Of a stretch of DNA of 6,093 nt, positions 1 to 5,597 are shown piece after piece. Source of the stretch: Susulua sp964536195. Lineage in GTDB: Bacteria; Omnitrophota; Gorgyraeia; Duberdicusellales; 4484-171. The stretch is from positions 1 to 6,093 of the forward strand of contig CAZHVO010000061.1 in the NCBI GenBank assembly GCA_964536195.1. Direction: 5' to 3'. A program made the translations under genes and the position numbers. The notes beneath the pieces are model-generated. The model searched no databases. It saw only the letters and a list, made by a program, of their open reading frames with translations, and was not told the origin of the DNA. The stretch's first letter is position 1, and the number at the start of each line of letters is the position of its first letter.

Positions 1-2
1 TA

Positions 3-983
3 ATGAAATCTGCCAAGATAGTAGGATTAGGCAAGTACTTACCGTCTAAACGTCTGCTCAATTCCGATTTAGAAAAAATGGTTGATACCTCTGATGAGTG
101 GATTACTACTCGTACTGGCATAAAGGAGAGGAGAATTGCCGAAGGAGGAGTAGGGGCTTCCGGTTTAGCTCACAAAGCCTCACAAATTGCCTTAGAGCGG
201 GCAGGAATAGACCCCAAAGATTTAGATTTAATTATTGTTGCTACTATTACTCCTGATACTCAATTTCCTTCTACAGCTTGCCATCTTCAGAATCATTTAA
301 AAGCTAAGAAAGCTGCTTGTTTTGATGTATCGGCTGCTTGTGCCGGTTTTGTATATGCCCTAGCCAGCGCCTGGCAGTTTATAAAGGGTGGTCTTTATAA
401 GAATGTCTTGGTAGTCGGAAGCGAAGTTCTTTCTACAATCACTGATTGGGAAGATCGTTCTACTTGTGTTTTATTTGGAGACGGGGCCGGAGCCGCAGTC
501 TTAACTGAGAGTGAAGGGGCAGGTTTCCTAAGCGCTTACTTGGGTTCAGATGGTTCTCAGGCCGAAATTTTAAGTATGCCCGGAGGAGGTTCACGTAATC
601 CAATCTCTTCTGAAATCATAGAAAAAAGACTTCATTACATGAAGATGAAAGGTAACGAGCTCTTTCGGGTTGCTGTGAGAATAATGGTTCATGCAGCAGA
701 TAAAGCTTTAGCCCAGGCTGGTTTAGAAAAGAGAGATGTAGATTTATTTATTCCTCACCAAGCTAATGAGAGAATAATAAATGCAGTAGCGCAACGTCTT
801 CATATTCCTCAAGATAAGATATATTTAAATATTGCCCGTTACGGGAATATGTCTTCTGCTTCCAGTGCCGTAGCTCTATGTGAGGCTTGGGAAGAGAATA
901 AAATTAAAAAGGACGGTATCGTGGTTTTAGATGCTTTTGGCGGAGGATTGGTCTGGGGTAGCTGTGTGATTAAGTGGGTTTAG
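3..983 (+). CDS. fabH: Beta-ketoacyl-ACP synthase III (FabH)
   Basis: Cytoplasmic condensing enzyme that starts type II fatty acid synthesis by joining an acyl-CoA primer to malonyl-ACP, giving a 3-ketoacyl-ACP. The 326-residue product has the usual family length (E. coli FabH is 317). The full Cys-His-Asn triad is visible: Cys113 in SAACAGF, His252 in PHQAN and Asn282 in YGNMSSAS. The N-terminal DTSDEWITTRTGI (28-40) carries the Trp33 and Arg37 equivalents of the CoA-binding region, and GDGAGAAVL (159-167) and AFGGGLVWGS (311-320) are family signatures. Phe88 aligns with E. coli Phe87, a pocket residue associated with short primers; that is an inference. The loop after the catalytic Asn is slightly atypical (GNMSSASSAV, commonly GNTSAASIP). 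The ATG overlaps a TAA (TAATG), suggesting coupling to an upstream gene outside the window. The nearest gene downstream is fabD, after a 153-base gap. Confidence 0.97.
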   Translation: MKSAKIVGLGKYLPSKRLLNSDLEKMVDTSDEWITTRTGIKERRIAEGGVGASGLAHKASQIALERAGIDPKDLDLIIVATITPDTQFPSTACHLQNHLKAKKAACFDVSAACAGFVYALASAWQFIKGGLYKNVLVVGSEVLSTITDWEDRSTCVLFGDGAGAAVLTESEGAGFLSAYLGSDGSQAEILSMPGGGSRNPISSEIIEKRLHYMKMKGNELFRVAVRIMVHAADKALAQAGLEKRDVDLFIPHQANERIINAVAQRLHIPQDKIYLNIARYGNMSSASSAVALCEAWEENKIKKDGIVVLDAFGGGLVWGSCVIKWV

Positions 984-1136
984 ACAGAGTCATGTATACA
1001 ATCTTCGCCGGAGGCGAAGCCGGTTTAGGCGAATCCTAAACCGATATATTGTATCCTTCGATAGCATTAATAGCAAAAAAAGTTTTAAAATAGGAAAAGA
1101 GGCAAGAGGTAATAGAAGAACTATTATAAGTAAAAG
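984..1136. other. fabH-fabD intergenic region
   Basis: This 153-base gap is the longest non-coding stretch in the window and has two parts. The first (about 990-1056) is a GC-rich nested palindrome, described separately. The second (about 1057-1136) is AT-rich, with the short direct repeat ATAGCA at 1061-1066 and 1070-1075, a run of seven A at 1075-1081, and a purine-rich leader before fabD. TAAAAT (1086-1091) and TATTAT (1122-1127) could serve as -10 elements, but neither has a convincing -35 at the right distance. I therefore do not call a promoter. No T-run follows the hairpins on either strand, so a classical intrinsic terminator is not supported. Confidence 0.6.
996..1054. repeat. Nested palindrome: two hairpins closed by an outer stem
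   Basis: Three inverted repeats sit together. The outer stem pairs ATACAAT (996-1002) with ATTGTAT (1048-1054), 7 bp. Inside, CTTCGCC (1003-1009) pairs with GGCGAAG (1013-1019), 7 bp around a GGA loop. CGGTTTAGG (1021-1029) pairs with CCTAAACCG (1035-1043), 9 bp around a CGAAT loop. All 23 pairs are Watson-Crick. One base (C1020) separates the hairpins and four (1044-1047) follow the second, so the fold is a three-way junction. The core 1003-1043 is about 61% G+C by hand count, clearly above its surroundings. It could be a dispersed REP/MITE-like repeat, an RNA processing or stability element, or a partial transcription barrier. The sequence alone does not decide, and I recognise no named family. 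Confidence 0.7.
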
Positions 1137-2048
1137 ATGAAAGCAGTAATTTTTCCTGGTCAAGGCGCTCAATATGTAGGAATGGGCAAGAGTCTCTATG
1201 AAAATTTCCCTCAAGCTAGGAGTGTTTTTTCATCAATAGATAAGATTTTAGGGTTTTCTTTGTCCCAGAAGTGCTTTCAGGGTCAAGAATCCGAGCTTAA
1301 AGAAACATCAACCCAACAGCTGGCTATTTTAGCAGTTAGCTTGGCCGCTTTTGAGGTTTTTAAGGAAAAAGAGTCAGAAATAGATTATTTATCAGGATTG
1401 AGTTTAGGTGAATATAGTTGTCTGTATGCTGCTGGAGTCGTAAGCTTAGAAGACTTAGTAGTTTTAGTACGCGAGCGAGCCGGGGCAATGCAGGCCTCAG
1501 CCATAGCTAATCCTTCTACTATGTTTGCAGTTATTGGCCTTGAGAGAGAAGCTTTAGAAGATTTAGCTAAAAAAGAAAATTTCTATATCGCTAACATAAA
1601 CACAGCTCAGCAGATAGTTATTTCTTTAGGAAAATTAAGGAAGGCCGATATATTTAAAGCCTTAGAAGCTACCGGAGCAAGAGTTATCGAGTTAGTAGTC
1701 AGCGGCGGTTTTCATTCACCGTTTATGAATCCGGCTAAAAAACACTTAGCAAGTGTTATTGAAACAATGAAGTTCTCTGACGCTAGGCTTCCTATTGTTA
1801 GCAATTTTACAGCTAGGGCCCATACTAATGCAGAAGAAATTAAGAAAAATCTTCTAGAACAATTGATATCTCCGGTTTTATGGAATGATTGTGTAGGCTT
1901 TATGATAAAGGCCGGAGTGGATTTATTCTTTGAGGTTGGTCCATCAAAGGTTTTACGTGGTCTAATCAGAAAGATAGACCGTGAGGCTAAGGTTATTAAT
2001 ATAGAAAATGAAGAAGATTTTGATAAAAAGGGGGCATATGAGTTTTGA
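1137..2048 (+). CDS. fabD: Malonyl-CoA:ACP transacylase (FabD)
   Basis: Moves the malonyl group from malonyl-CoA to the ACP phosphopantetheine, supplying the extender for FabH and FabF. The 303-residue product is full length for the family. Visible motifs are the N-terminal FPGQGAQ (6-12), the nucleophile elbow GLSLGEYS (87-94) with Ser89, Arg114 in VRERAGAMQ (the malonyl carboxylate contact) and His193 in GGFHSPFM, the catalytic partner. EVGPSKVLRGL (266-276) is the usual C-terminal signature. The elbow has Leu where E. coli has His (GHSLGE). I regard this as a known variant, not a defect. The start is fixed by an in-frame TAA at 1131-1133 and by the need for FPGQG near the N-terminus. No Shine-Dalgarno sequence is well placed: AAGAGGT (1104-1110) lies 26 bases upstream. 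The 3' end overlaps fabG by 11 bases. Confidence 0.97.
   Translation: MKAVIFPGQGAQYVGMGKSLYENFPQARSVFSSIDKILGFSLSQKCFQGQESELKETSTQQLAILAVSLAAFEVFKEKESEIDYLSGLSLGEYSCLYAAGVVSLEDLVVLVRERAGAMQASAIANPSTMFAVIGLEREALEDLAKKENFYIANINTAQQIVISLGKLRKADIFKALEATGARVIELVVSGGFHSPFMNPAKKHLASVIETMKFSDARLPIVSNFTARAHTNAEEIKKNLLEQLISPVLWNDCVGFMIKAGVDLFFEVGPSKVLRGLIRKIDREAKVINIENEEDFDKKGAYEF
2028..2034 (+). promoter_or_regulatory. Ribosome binding site deciding the fabG start
   Basis: AAGGGGG lies inside the end of fabD, three bases before the ATG at 2038. The longer reading from ATG 2008 would add ten residues (MKKILIKRGH) lying entirely inside fabD. It has no purine-rich site of its own at the right distance, and FabG proteins usually begin a few residues before the first strand (here FEGKVVVITG). 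Both points favour 2038. Confidence 0.65.
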
Positions 2049-2772
2049 AGGTAAAGTTGTCGTGATTACCGGAGCTGCCCAGGGTATAGGCCGACAAATT
2101 GCCCTGAATTTTGCTAAACTTAAGGCTAAGGTAGTGATTCTGGATCTGGTTGAGGAGAGCTTAAAACAAGCTCAAGAGGAGCTTTCTAGTCATAGTGAGT
2201 GCTTATATTATGTTGTTGATGTCACTGATAGCAAAAGAGTTGAGGAAACTCTAAACAAAATTATTGACAACTCCTCAAAGGTTGATATATTAATTAACAA
2301 TGCAGGCATAACCAGAGATAATTTAGTTCTACGGCTCTCTGAAAATGATTGGGATAAGGTAATTGCAGTAAATCTAAAGGGGGCATTTTTGTGCTCCAAG
2401 CTCTGCGCAAAGTATATGGTAAAACAGCGCCAGGGCAAGATAATTAATATTTCCTCAATTATCGGGATAATTGGTAATCCTGGGCAGGCAAATTACTCAG
2501 CATCCAAGGCTGGTTTAATCGGGTTGACTAAAACCTTTGCCAAGGAGTTGGGTTCAAGGAATATCTGCGTTAATGCTATTGCCCCGGGTTATATTCAGAC
2601 CAAGATGACCGATGTTTTACCGGATAAGGTGAAAGAGGAGATGTTAAAGAGAATACCTTTACATAGATTTGGTACATCAGATGATGTAGCCAGGGCAGTG
2701 TTGTTTTTAGCCTCAGACGGGGCTGATTATATAACTGGTCAAGTTTTGGTAGTTGATGGCGGGATGATTTAG
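2038..2772 (+). CDS. fabG: 3-oxoacyl-ACP reductase (FabG)
   Basis: Short-chain dehydrogenase/reductase that reduces 3-ketoacyl-ACP to 3-hydroxyacyl-ACP, the first reductive step of elongation. It acts in the cytoplasm, usually as a tetramer. The 244-residue product matches E. coli FabG in length. Numbering from ATG 2038, I see the dinucleotide motif TGAAQGIG (11-18), NNAG (87-90), Asn112, Ser140, Tyr153 and Lys157 (YSASK), which complete the catalytic tetrad. APGYIQTKM (182-190) and the C-terminal GQVLVVDGG (234-242) are FabG signatures. Gln15 replaces the Arg common in NADPH enzymes (TGASRGIG), and Asp36 ends the second strand (VVILDL). In SDR rules both point to NAD(H), which is an inference. 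The 11-base overlap with fabD suggests translational coupling. A generic SDR is the alternative, but the fab context makes FabG very likely. Confidence 0.95.
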   Translation: MSFEGKVVVITGAAQGIGRQIALNFAKLKAKVVILDLVEESLKQAQEELSSHSECLYYVVDVTDSKRVEETLNKIIDNSSKVDILINNAGITRDNLVLRLSENDWDKVIAVNLKGAFLCSKLCAKYMVKQRQGKIINISSIIGIIGNPGQANYSASKAGLIGLTKTFAKELGSRNICVNAIAPGYIQTKMTDVLPDKVKEEMLKRIPLHRFGTSDDVARAVLFLASDGADYITGQVLVVDGGMI

Positions 2773-2780
2773 CAAATTCA

Positions 2781-2789
2781 AAAGGAGGT
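2781..2789 (+). promoter_or_regulatory. Perfect Shine-Dalgarno site of acpP
   Basis: AAAGGAGGT matches the canonical bacterial Shine-Dalgarno sequence over nine bases, with seven bases between GGAGG and the ATG at 2796. It is by far the strongest ribosome binding site in the window. This fits the high copy number of acyl carrier protein compared with the enzymes that use it. Confidence 0.88.
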
Positions 2790-2795
2790 TTAGAG

Positions 2796-3041
2796 ATGAG
2801 TGTTGACGAAAAGGTAAAGGATATTATTTCCGAACAGCTAGGAGTAAAAAAAGAAGAAATTAAACCAGAGAGTTCCTTTATTGACGATCTAGGAGCCGAT
2901 TCTTTAGATACAGTAGAAGTTGTTATGGCTTTGGAAGAGGAATTCGGAATAGAAATTCCTGATGAAGATGCTGAGAAGATTACTACTGTCGGTGATGCAG
3001 TTAAGTATATCGACGATAAACTTAGCAAGAAAGAGGCATAG
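2796..3041 (+). CDS. acpP: Acyl carrier protein (AcpP)
   Basis: Small acidic four-helix carrier that holds growing acyl chains on a 4'-phosphopantetheine arm and passes them between FabD, FabH, FabG and FabF. The 81-residue product is typical in length. The attachment serine is Ser36 in the hallmark DLGADSLDTVEVVMALEEEFGI (31-52), with the recognition helix following directly. The protein is rich in Glu and Asp, as expected, and ends in a lysine-containing tail. PDEDAEKITTVGDAV (55-69) is the conserved region of helices III and IV. It lies between fabG and fabF, the classic position, 23 bases after fabG and 11 before fabF. Its strong ribosome binding site should give it more protein per transcript than its neighbours. 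The prosthetic group would be added by a holo-ACP synthase not encoded here. Confidence 0.98.
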   Translation: MSVDEKVKDIISEQLGVKKEEIKPESSFIDDLGADSLDTVEVVMALEEEFGIEIPDEDAEKITTVGDAVKYIDDKLSKKEA

Positions 3042-3052
3042 CTCTTGAAAAG

Positions 3053-4288
3053 ATGAGACGGGTAGTTGTAACTGGATGTGGTGTTATCTCTCCTGTTGGA
3101 AAGGATAAAGGTTCCTTTTGGGATTCTTTAACTGGAGGCAGGAGTGGTGTAGGAAAAATTACCCAGTTTGATGCAACAAAATTTGATTCTAGAATTGCCG
3201 GTGAGGTAAAGGATTTCATACTTCCCTCTAATTTTTCTTCCAAAGATGAGAGAAAAACCCCCCGTTTTGTCCAATTTGCTCTTAAAGCTGCAGAAGAAGC
3301 CATGGAAGACTGTGGCCTAAATTTAGAGCAAGTTGACCCCTACCAAATAGGCGTAATTATCGGATCAGGTGTAGGAAGTTTGCAAGTAATTGAGAGGGAG
3401 CATAAAATTCTTCTCGAGAAAGGACCAAAAAGGCTTTCTCCGTTTATGATTCCGATGCTGATTACCAATGAAGCTGCCGGGCATATAGCTATACGATTTA
3501 AATTAAAGGGGATTAATTTCTGCACGGTTACTGCTTGTGCTTCTGGAGCTCACGCTATTGGAGAGGGCTATCGGGCCATAAAAGGTGGCGAAGCTACTCT
3601 TATGGTCTGTGGAGGAGCAGAGTCTTGTGTCTGTTCTTTAGGGGTAGGTGGTTTCTGTGCTCTAAAAGCACTTTCTAAGTGTAATGATCAGCCCCAAAGA
3701 GCAAGCCGACCTTTTGACCTAGAGAGAAATGGATTTGTTATAGCTGAAGGAGCAGGAGTTATTGTTTTAGAAGAGCTAGAGCATGCTAAGAAAAGAGGTG
3801 CTTATATCTACGGAGAATTAGCCGGATATGGAGCAACTTGTGATGCTTTTCATATAACAGCGCCTGATCCTGAAGGTAGTGCAGCTTCAAAAGCAATGTC
3901 TCTTACCTTAGATGAAGCTGGTGTGCCAAGGGATGAGAAAATTTACCTCAATGCTCATGGAACAAGTACAAAATTAAATGATGTCATGGAGACTAAGGCT
4001 GTAAAGAGTACCTTTGGCTCCCATGCTAAGGATGTCTTAATTAGTTCTACAAAATCAATGACTGGCCATACTTTAGGTGCTGCTGGTGCAATTGAATTTA
4101 TTGCCTGTTGCCTAGCCCTTAAAAATAAGGTTATTCCTCCTACAATAAATTATGAAAATCCTGATCCTGAATGTGATTTGAATTATACACCTAATGAAGC
4201 TAGGGCCGAAGATGTAAAAGCCGTCATGTCTAATTCTTTAGGGTTCGGAGGTCATAACGCTACTCTCTTGGTAAAAGAACTCAAGTAA
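3053..4288 (+). CDS. fabF: Beta-ketoacyl-ACP synthase II (FabF)
   Basis: Elongating condensing enzyme that joins acyl-ACP to malonyl-ACP with release of CO2. The 411-residue product is typical (E. coli FabF is 413). The Cys-His-His triad is Cys162 in TACASGAHAIG, His302 in NAHGTST and His339 in SMTGHTLGAAGA. Lys334, five residues before the second His, is also present, as is the C-terminal GFGGHN (397-402). These positions run about one behind the E. coli numbers. Val107 in GSGVGS stands where FabF enzymes have a bulky residue (Ile108 in E. coli) and FabB has Gly, supporting FabF over FabB. The ATG lies 11 bases after acpP. AAGAGG (3031-3036) is 16 bases away, too far to be a good ribosome site, so initiation may depend on ribosomes finishing acpP. 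MRRVVVTGCGV is a normal N-terminus. Confidence 0.97.
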   Translation: MRRVVVTGCGVISPVGKDKGSFWDSLTGGRSGVGKITQFDATKFDSRIAGEVKDFILPSNFSSKDERKTPRFVQFALKAAEEAMEDCGLNLEQVDPYQIGVIIGSGVGSLQVIEREHKILLEKGPKRLSPFMIPMLITNEAAGHIAIRFKLKGINFCTVTACASGAHAIGEGYRAIKGGEATLMVCGGAESCVCSLGVGGFCALKALSKCNDQPQRASRPFDLERNGFVIAEGAGVIVLEELEHAKKRGAYIYGELAGYGATCDAFHITAPDPEGSAASKAMSLTLDEAGVPRDEKIYLNAHGTSTKLNDVMETKAVKSTFGSHAKDVLISSTKSMTGHTLGAAGAIEFIACCLALKNKVIPPTINYENPDPECDLNYTPNEARAEDVKAVMSNSLGFGGHNATLLVKELK

Positions 4289-4333
4289 CAAGCATCTTCA
4301 ATCCTTTAGTTAATAAAAGGTAGTTAAATAATT

Positions 4334-5596
4334 ATGGGTTTAACTTTAATTGAAAAAATTCTTCTTAAACACTCTTTATCCGGGAAGTTGGAAGACTTTA
4401 TCTATGCTAAGGTAGATTTCTGCTTTGGTAATGATATAACTGCACCCTTAGCAGTAGGAGAGTTTAGGCGGGCTGGCTTTAAGAAGGTATTTGATAAATC
4501 AAAGATCGGGTTTATTTGTGACCACTTTACCCCAGCCCGAGATTTAAAAGCCGCTAATAACGTGAAGGTCTTAAGAGAATTTGCTAAAGATTTTAAGATA
4601 AAGCACTTCTATGATATTGATAAGTGCGGAGTAGAGCATGCTTTTTTGCCTGAAGCTGGAATAGTTAAGCCAATGGATTTGGTAATTGGAGCAGATTCTC
4701 ATACTTGCACCTACGGTGCCTTAGGAGTAGCAAGTTTTGGTGTTGGTTCAACTGATTTAGCAGCAGCTATTGCTACTGGTAAATGTTGGTTTAAGGTTCC
4801 TGAGACTATAAAGTTTATTTATAAAGGGAAATTTCCAACCTGGGTAGGTGGTAAAGACCTTATACTACATACTATTGGTAAGATTGGGGTAGATGGGGCT
4901 CTCTATAAGATTATGGAGTTTTCCGGCCCGACAATTAGAAATTTGAAAATCGATGATCGGTTCGCAATGTGCAATATGGCTATTGAGGCTGGTGGTAAGG
5001 GGGCGGTTATTGAGCCCGATAAGGAGACCCTTGATTACGCAAGGAGAGCTAATCCTAAGATAAAGAATATAAAGATAGAAAGAAGTGATCCTGATGCTAA
5101 GTATAGCAAGGTTATTAATATTGACGTCAGTAAGCTAAAGCCTCAAGTTGCTTGTCCCCACCTTCCTAGTAATGTAAAAAGTGTAGATAAGTGTAATAAG
5201 ATCAGAATAGATCAAGTTGTGATCGGTTCCTGTACTAATGGCCGGATAAGTGATTTAGAAATTTCGGCTAAAATATTAAAGGGTAAGAGAGTGAAAAAGG
5301 GTTTGCGGGCAATTGTTATTCCGGCTACCCCTAAGATTTATCAGGAAGCTGAGAAGAGAAAATACTTGGAGATTTTTCATCAGGCCGGGTTTATGGTTTC
5401 GTCACCTACTTGTGGGCCTTGTTTAGGTGGGCATACTGGAATTCTAGATAAGGGCGAAGTTGCCTTGGCTACTACTAATAGGAATTTTATTGGTAGAATG
5501 GGACATCCTGGGAGCTTTGTTTATCTTTCGTCACCAGCAGTGGCAGCAGCAAGTTCGATTACCGGCAGGATTACTAACCCTTCTGAGGTGGTATAG
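4334..5596 (+). CDS. leuC: 3-isopropylmalate dehydratase large subunit (LeuC, short type)
   Basis: Large subunit of an aconitase-family hydro-lyase. With LeuD it interconverts 2- and 3-isopropylmalate in leucine biosynthesis, using a [4Fe-4S] cluster. Cluster ligands are Cys300 (IGSCTNGR), Cys360 and Cys363 (SPTCGPCLGG). Other signatures are CDHFTP (62-67), GADSHTCTYGALG (119-131), GVGSTDLA (136-143) and TTNRNFIGRMGHPGS (380-394). At 420 residues it belongs to the shorter class shared with archaeal LeuC, homoaconitase and dimethylmalate dehydratase, not the roughly 466-residue E. coli type. Substrate is therefore less certain than the reaction type, and the LeuD loop gives some help. The start fits the family (MGLTLIEKIL). 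The nearest purine stretch, AAAAGG (4315-4320), is 13 bases upstream, so the ribosome site is weak. LeuD follows after one base. Confidence 0.92.
   Translation: MGLTLIEKILLKHSLSGKLEDFIYAKVDFCFGNDITAPLAVGEFRRAGFKKVFDKSKIGFICDHFTPARDLKAANNVKVLREFAKDFKIKHFYDIDKCGVEHAFLPEAGIVKPMDLVIGADSHTCTYGALGVASFGVGSTDLAAAIATGKCWFKVPETIKFIYKGKFPTWVGGKDLILHTIGKIGVDGALYKIMEFSGPTIRNLKIDDRFAMCNMAIEAGGKGAVIEPDKETLDYARRANPKIKNIKIERSDPDAKYSKVINIDVSKLKPQVACPHLPSNVKSVDKCNKIRIDQVVIGSCTNGRISDLEISAKILKGKRVKKGLRAIVIPATPKIYQEAEKRKYLEIFHQAGFMVSSPTCGPCLGGHTGILDKGEVALATTNRNFIGRMGHPGSFVYLSSPAVAAASSITGRITNPSEVV
5585..5591 (+). promoter_or_regulatory. Ribosome binding site deciding the leuD start
   Basis: GAGGTGG lies inside the end of leuC, with GAGGT ending eight bases before the ATG at 5598. 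A second in-frame ATG at 5604 would remove only two residues, and GAGGT would then be 14 bases away, so 5598 is preferred. The difference has no effect on the protein fold. Confidence 0.55.
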
Positions 5597-5597
5597 G

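Noticed and set aside
992..1039. A 15-codon reading frame (MYTIFAGGEAGLGES) lying over the hairpins, a possible leader peptide.
   Set aside because: No good ribosome site precedes it, the frame is very short, and its codons are fully explained by the palindromes. It has no regulatory codon run.
984..1060. Rho-independent terminator after fabH.
   Set aside because: The hairpins are strong, but neither strand has the T-run directly after a stem. The next A-run (1075-1081) is over 20 bases beyond and reads as T only on the minus strand, where no stem immediately precedes it.
990..1214. Minus-strand frame of 74 residues across the fabH-fabD gap.
   Set aside because: It crosses the palindromes and the fabD start, has low-complexity Leu/Arg content, and resembles no family. 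It is a chance frame opposite a real gene.
1395..1418. Leu instead of His in the FabD nucleophile elbow (GLSLGE rather than GHSLGE).
   Set aside because: The nucleophile Ser89 and its partner His193 are intact. To my knowledge this Leu form is found in many bacterial FabD proteins, so it is not a sign of lost function.
2576..3028. Minus-strand frame of 150 residues opposite fabG and acpP.
   Set aside because: It is antisense to two well-supported genes, is Ser-rich as expected from the reverse of Glu/Asp-rich codons, and shows no recognisable domain. The shorter minus-strand frames opposite fabG and fabF fail likewise.
4303..4320. Small inverted repeat CCTTT / AAAGG before leuC that could hide its weak ribosome site.
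   Set aside because: Only five pairs with an eight-base AT-rich loop; this is weak and expected by chance in such sequence.
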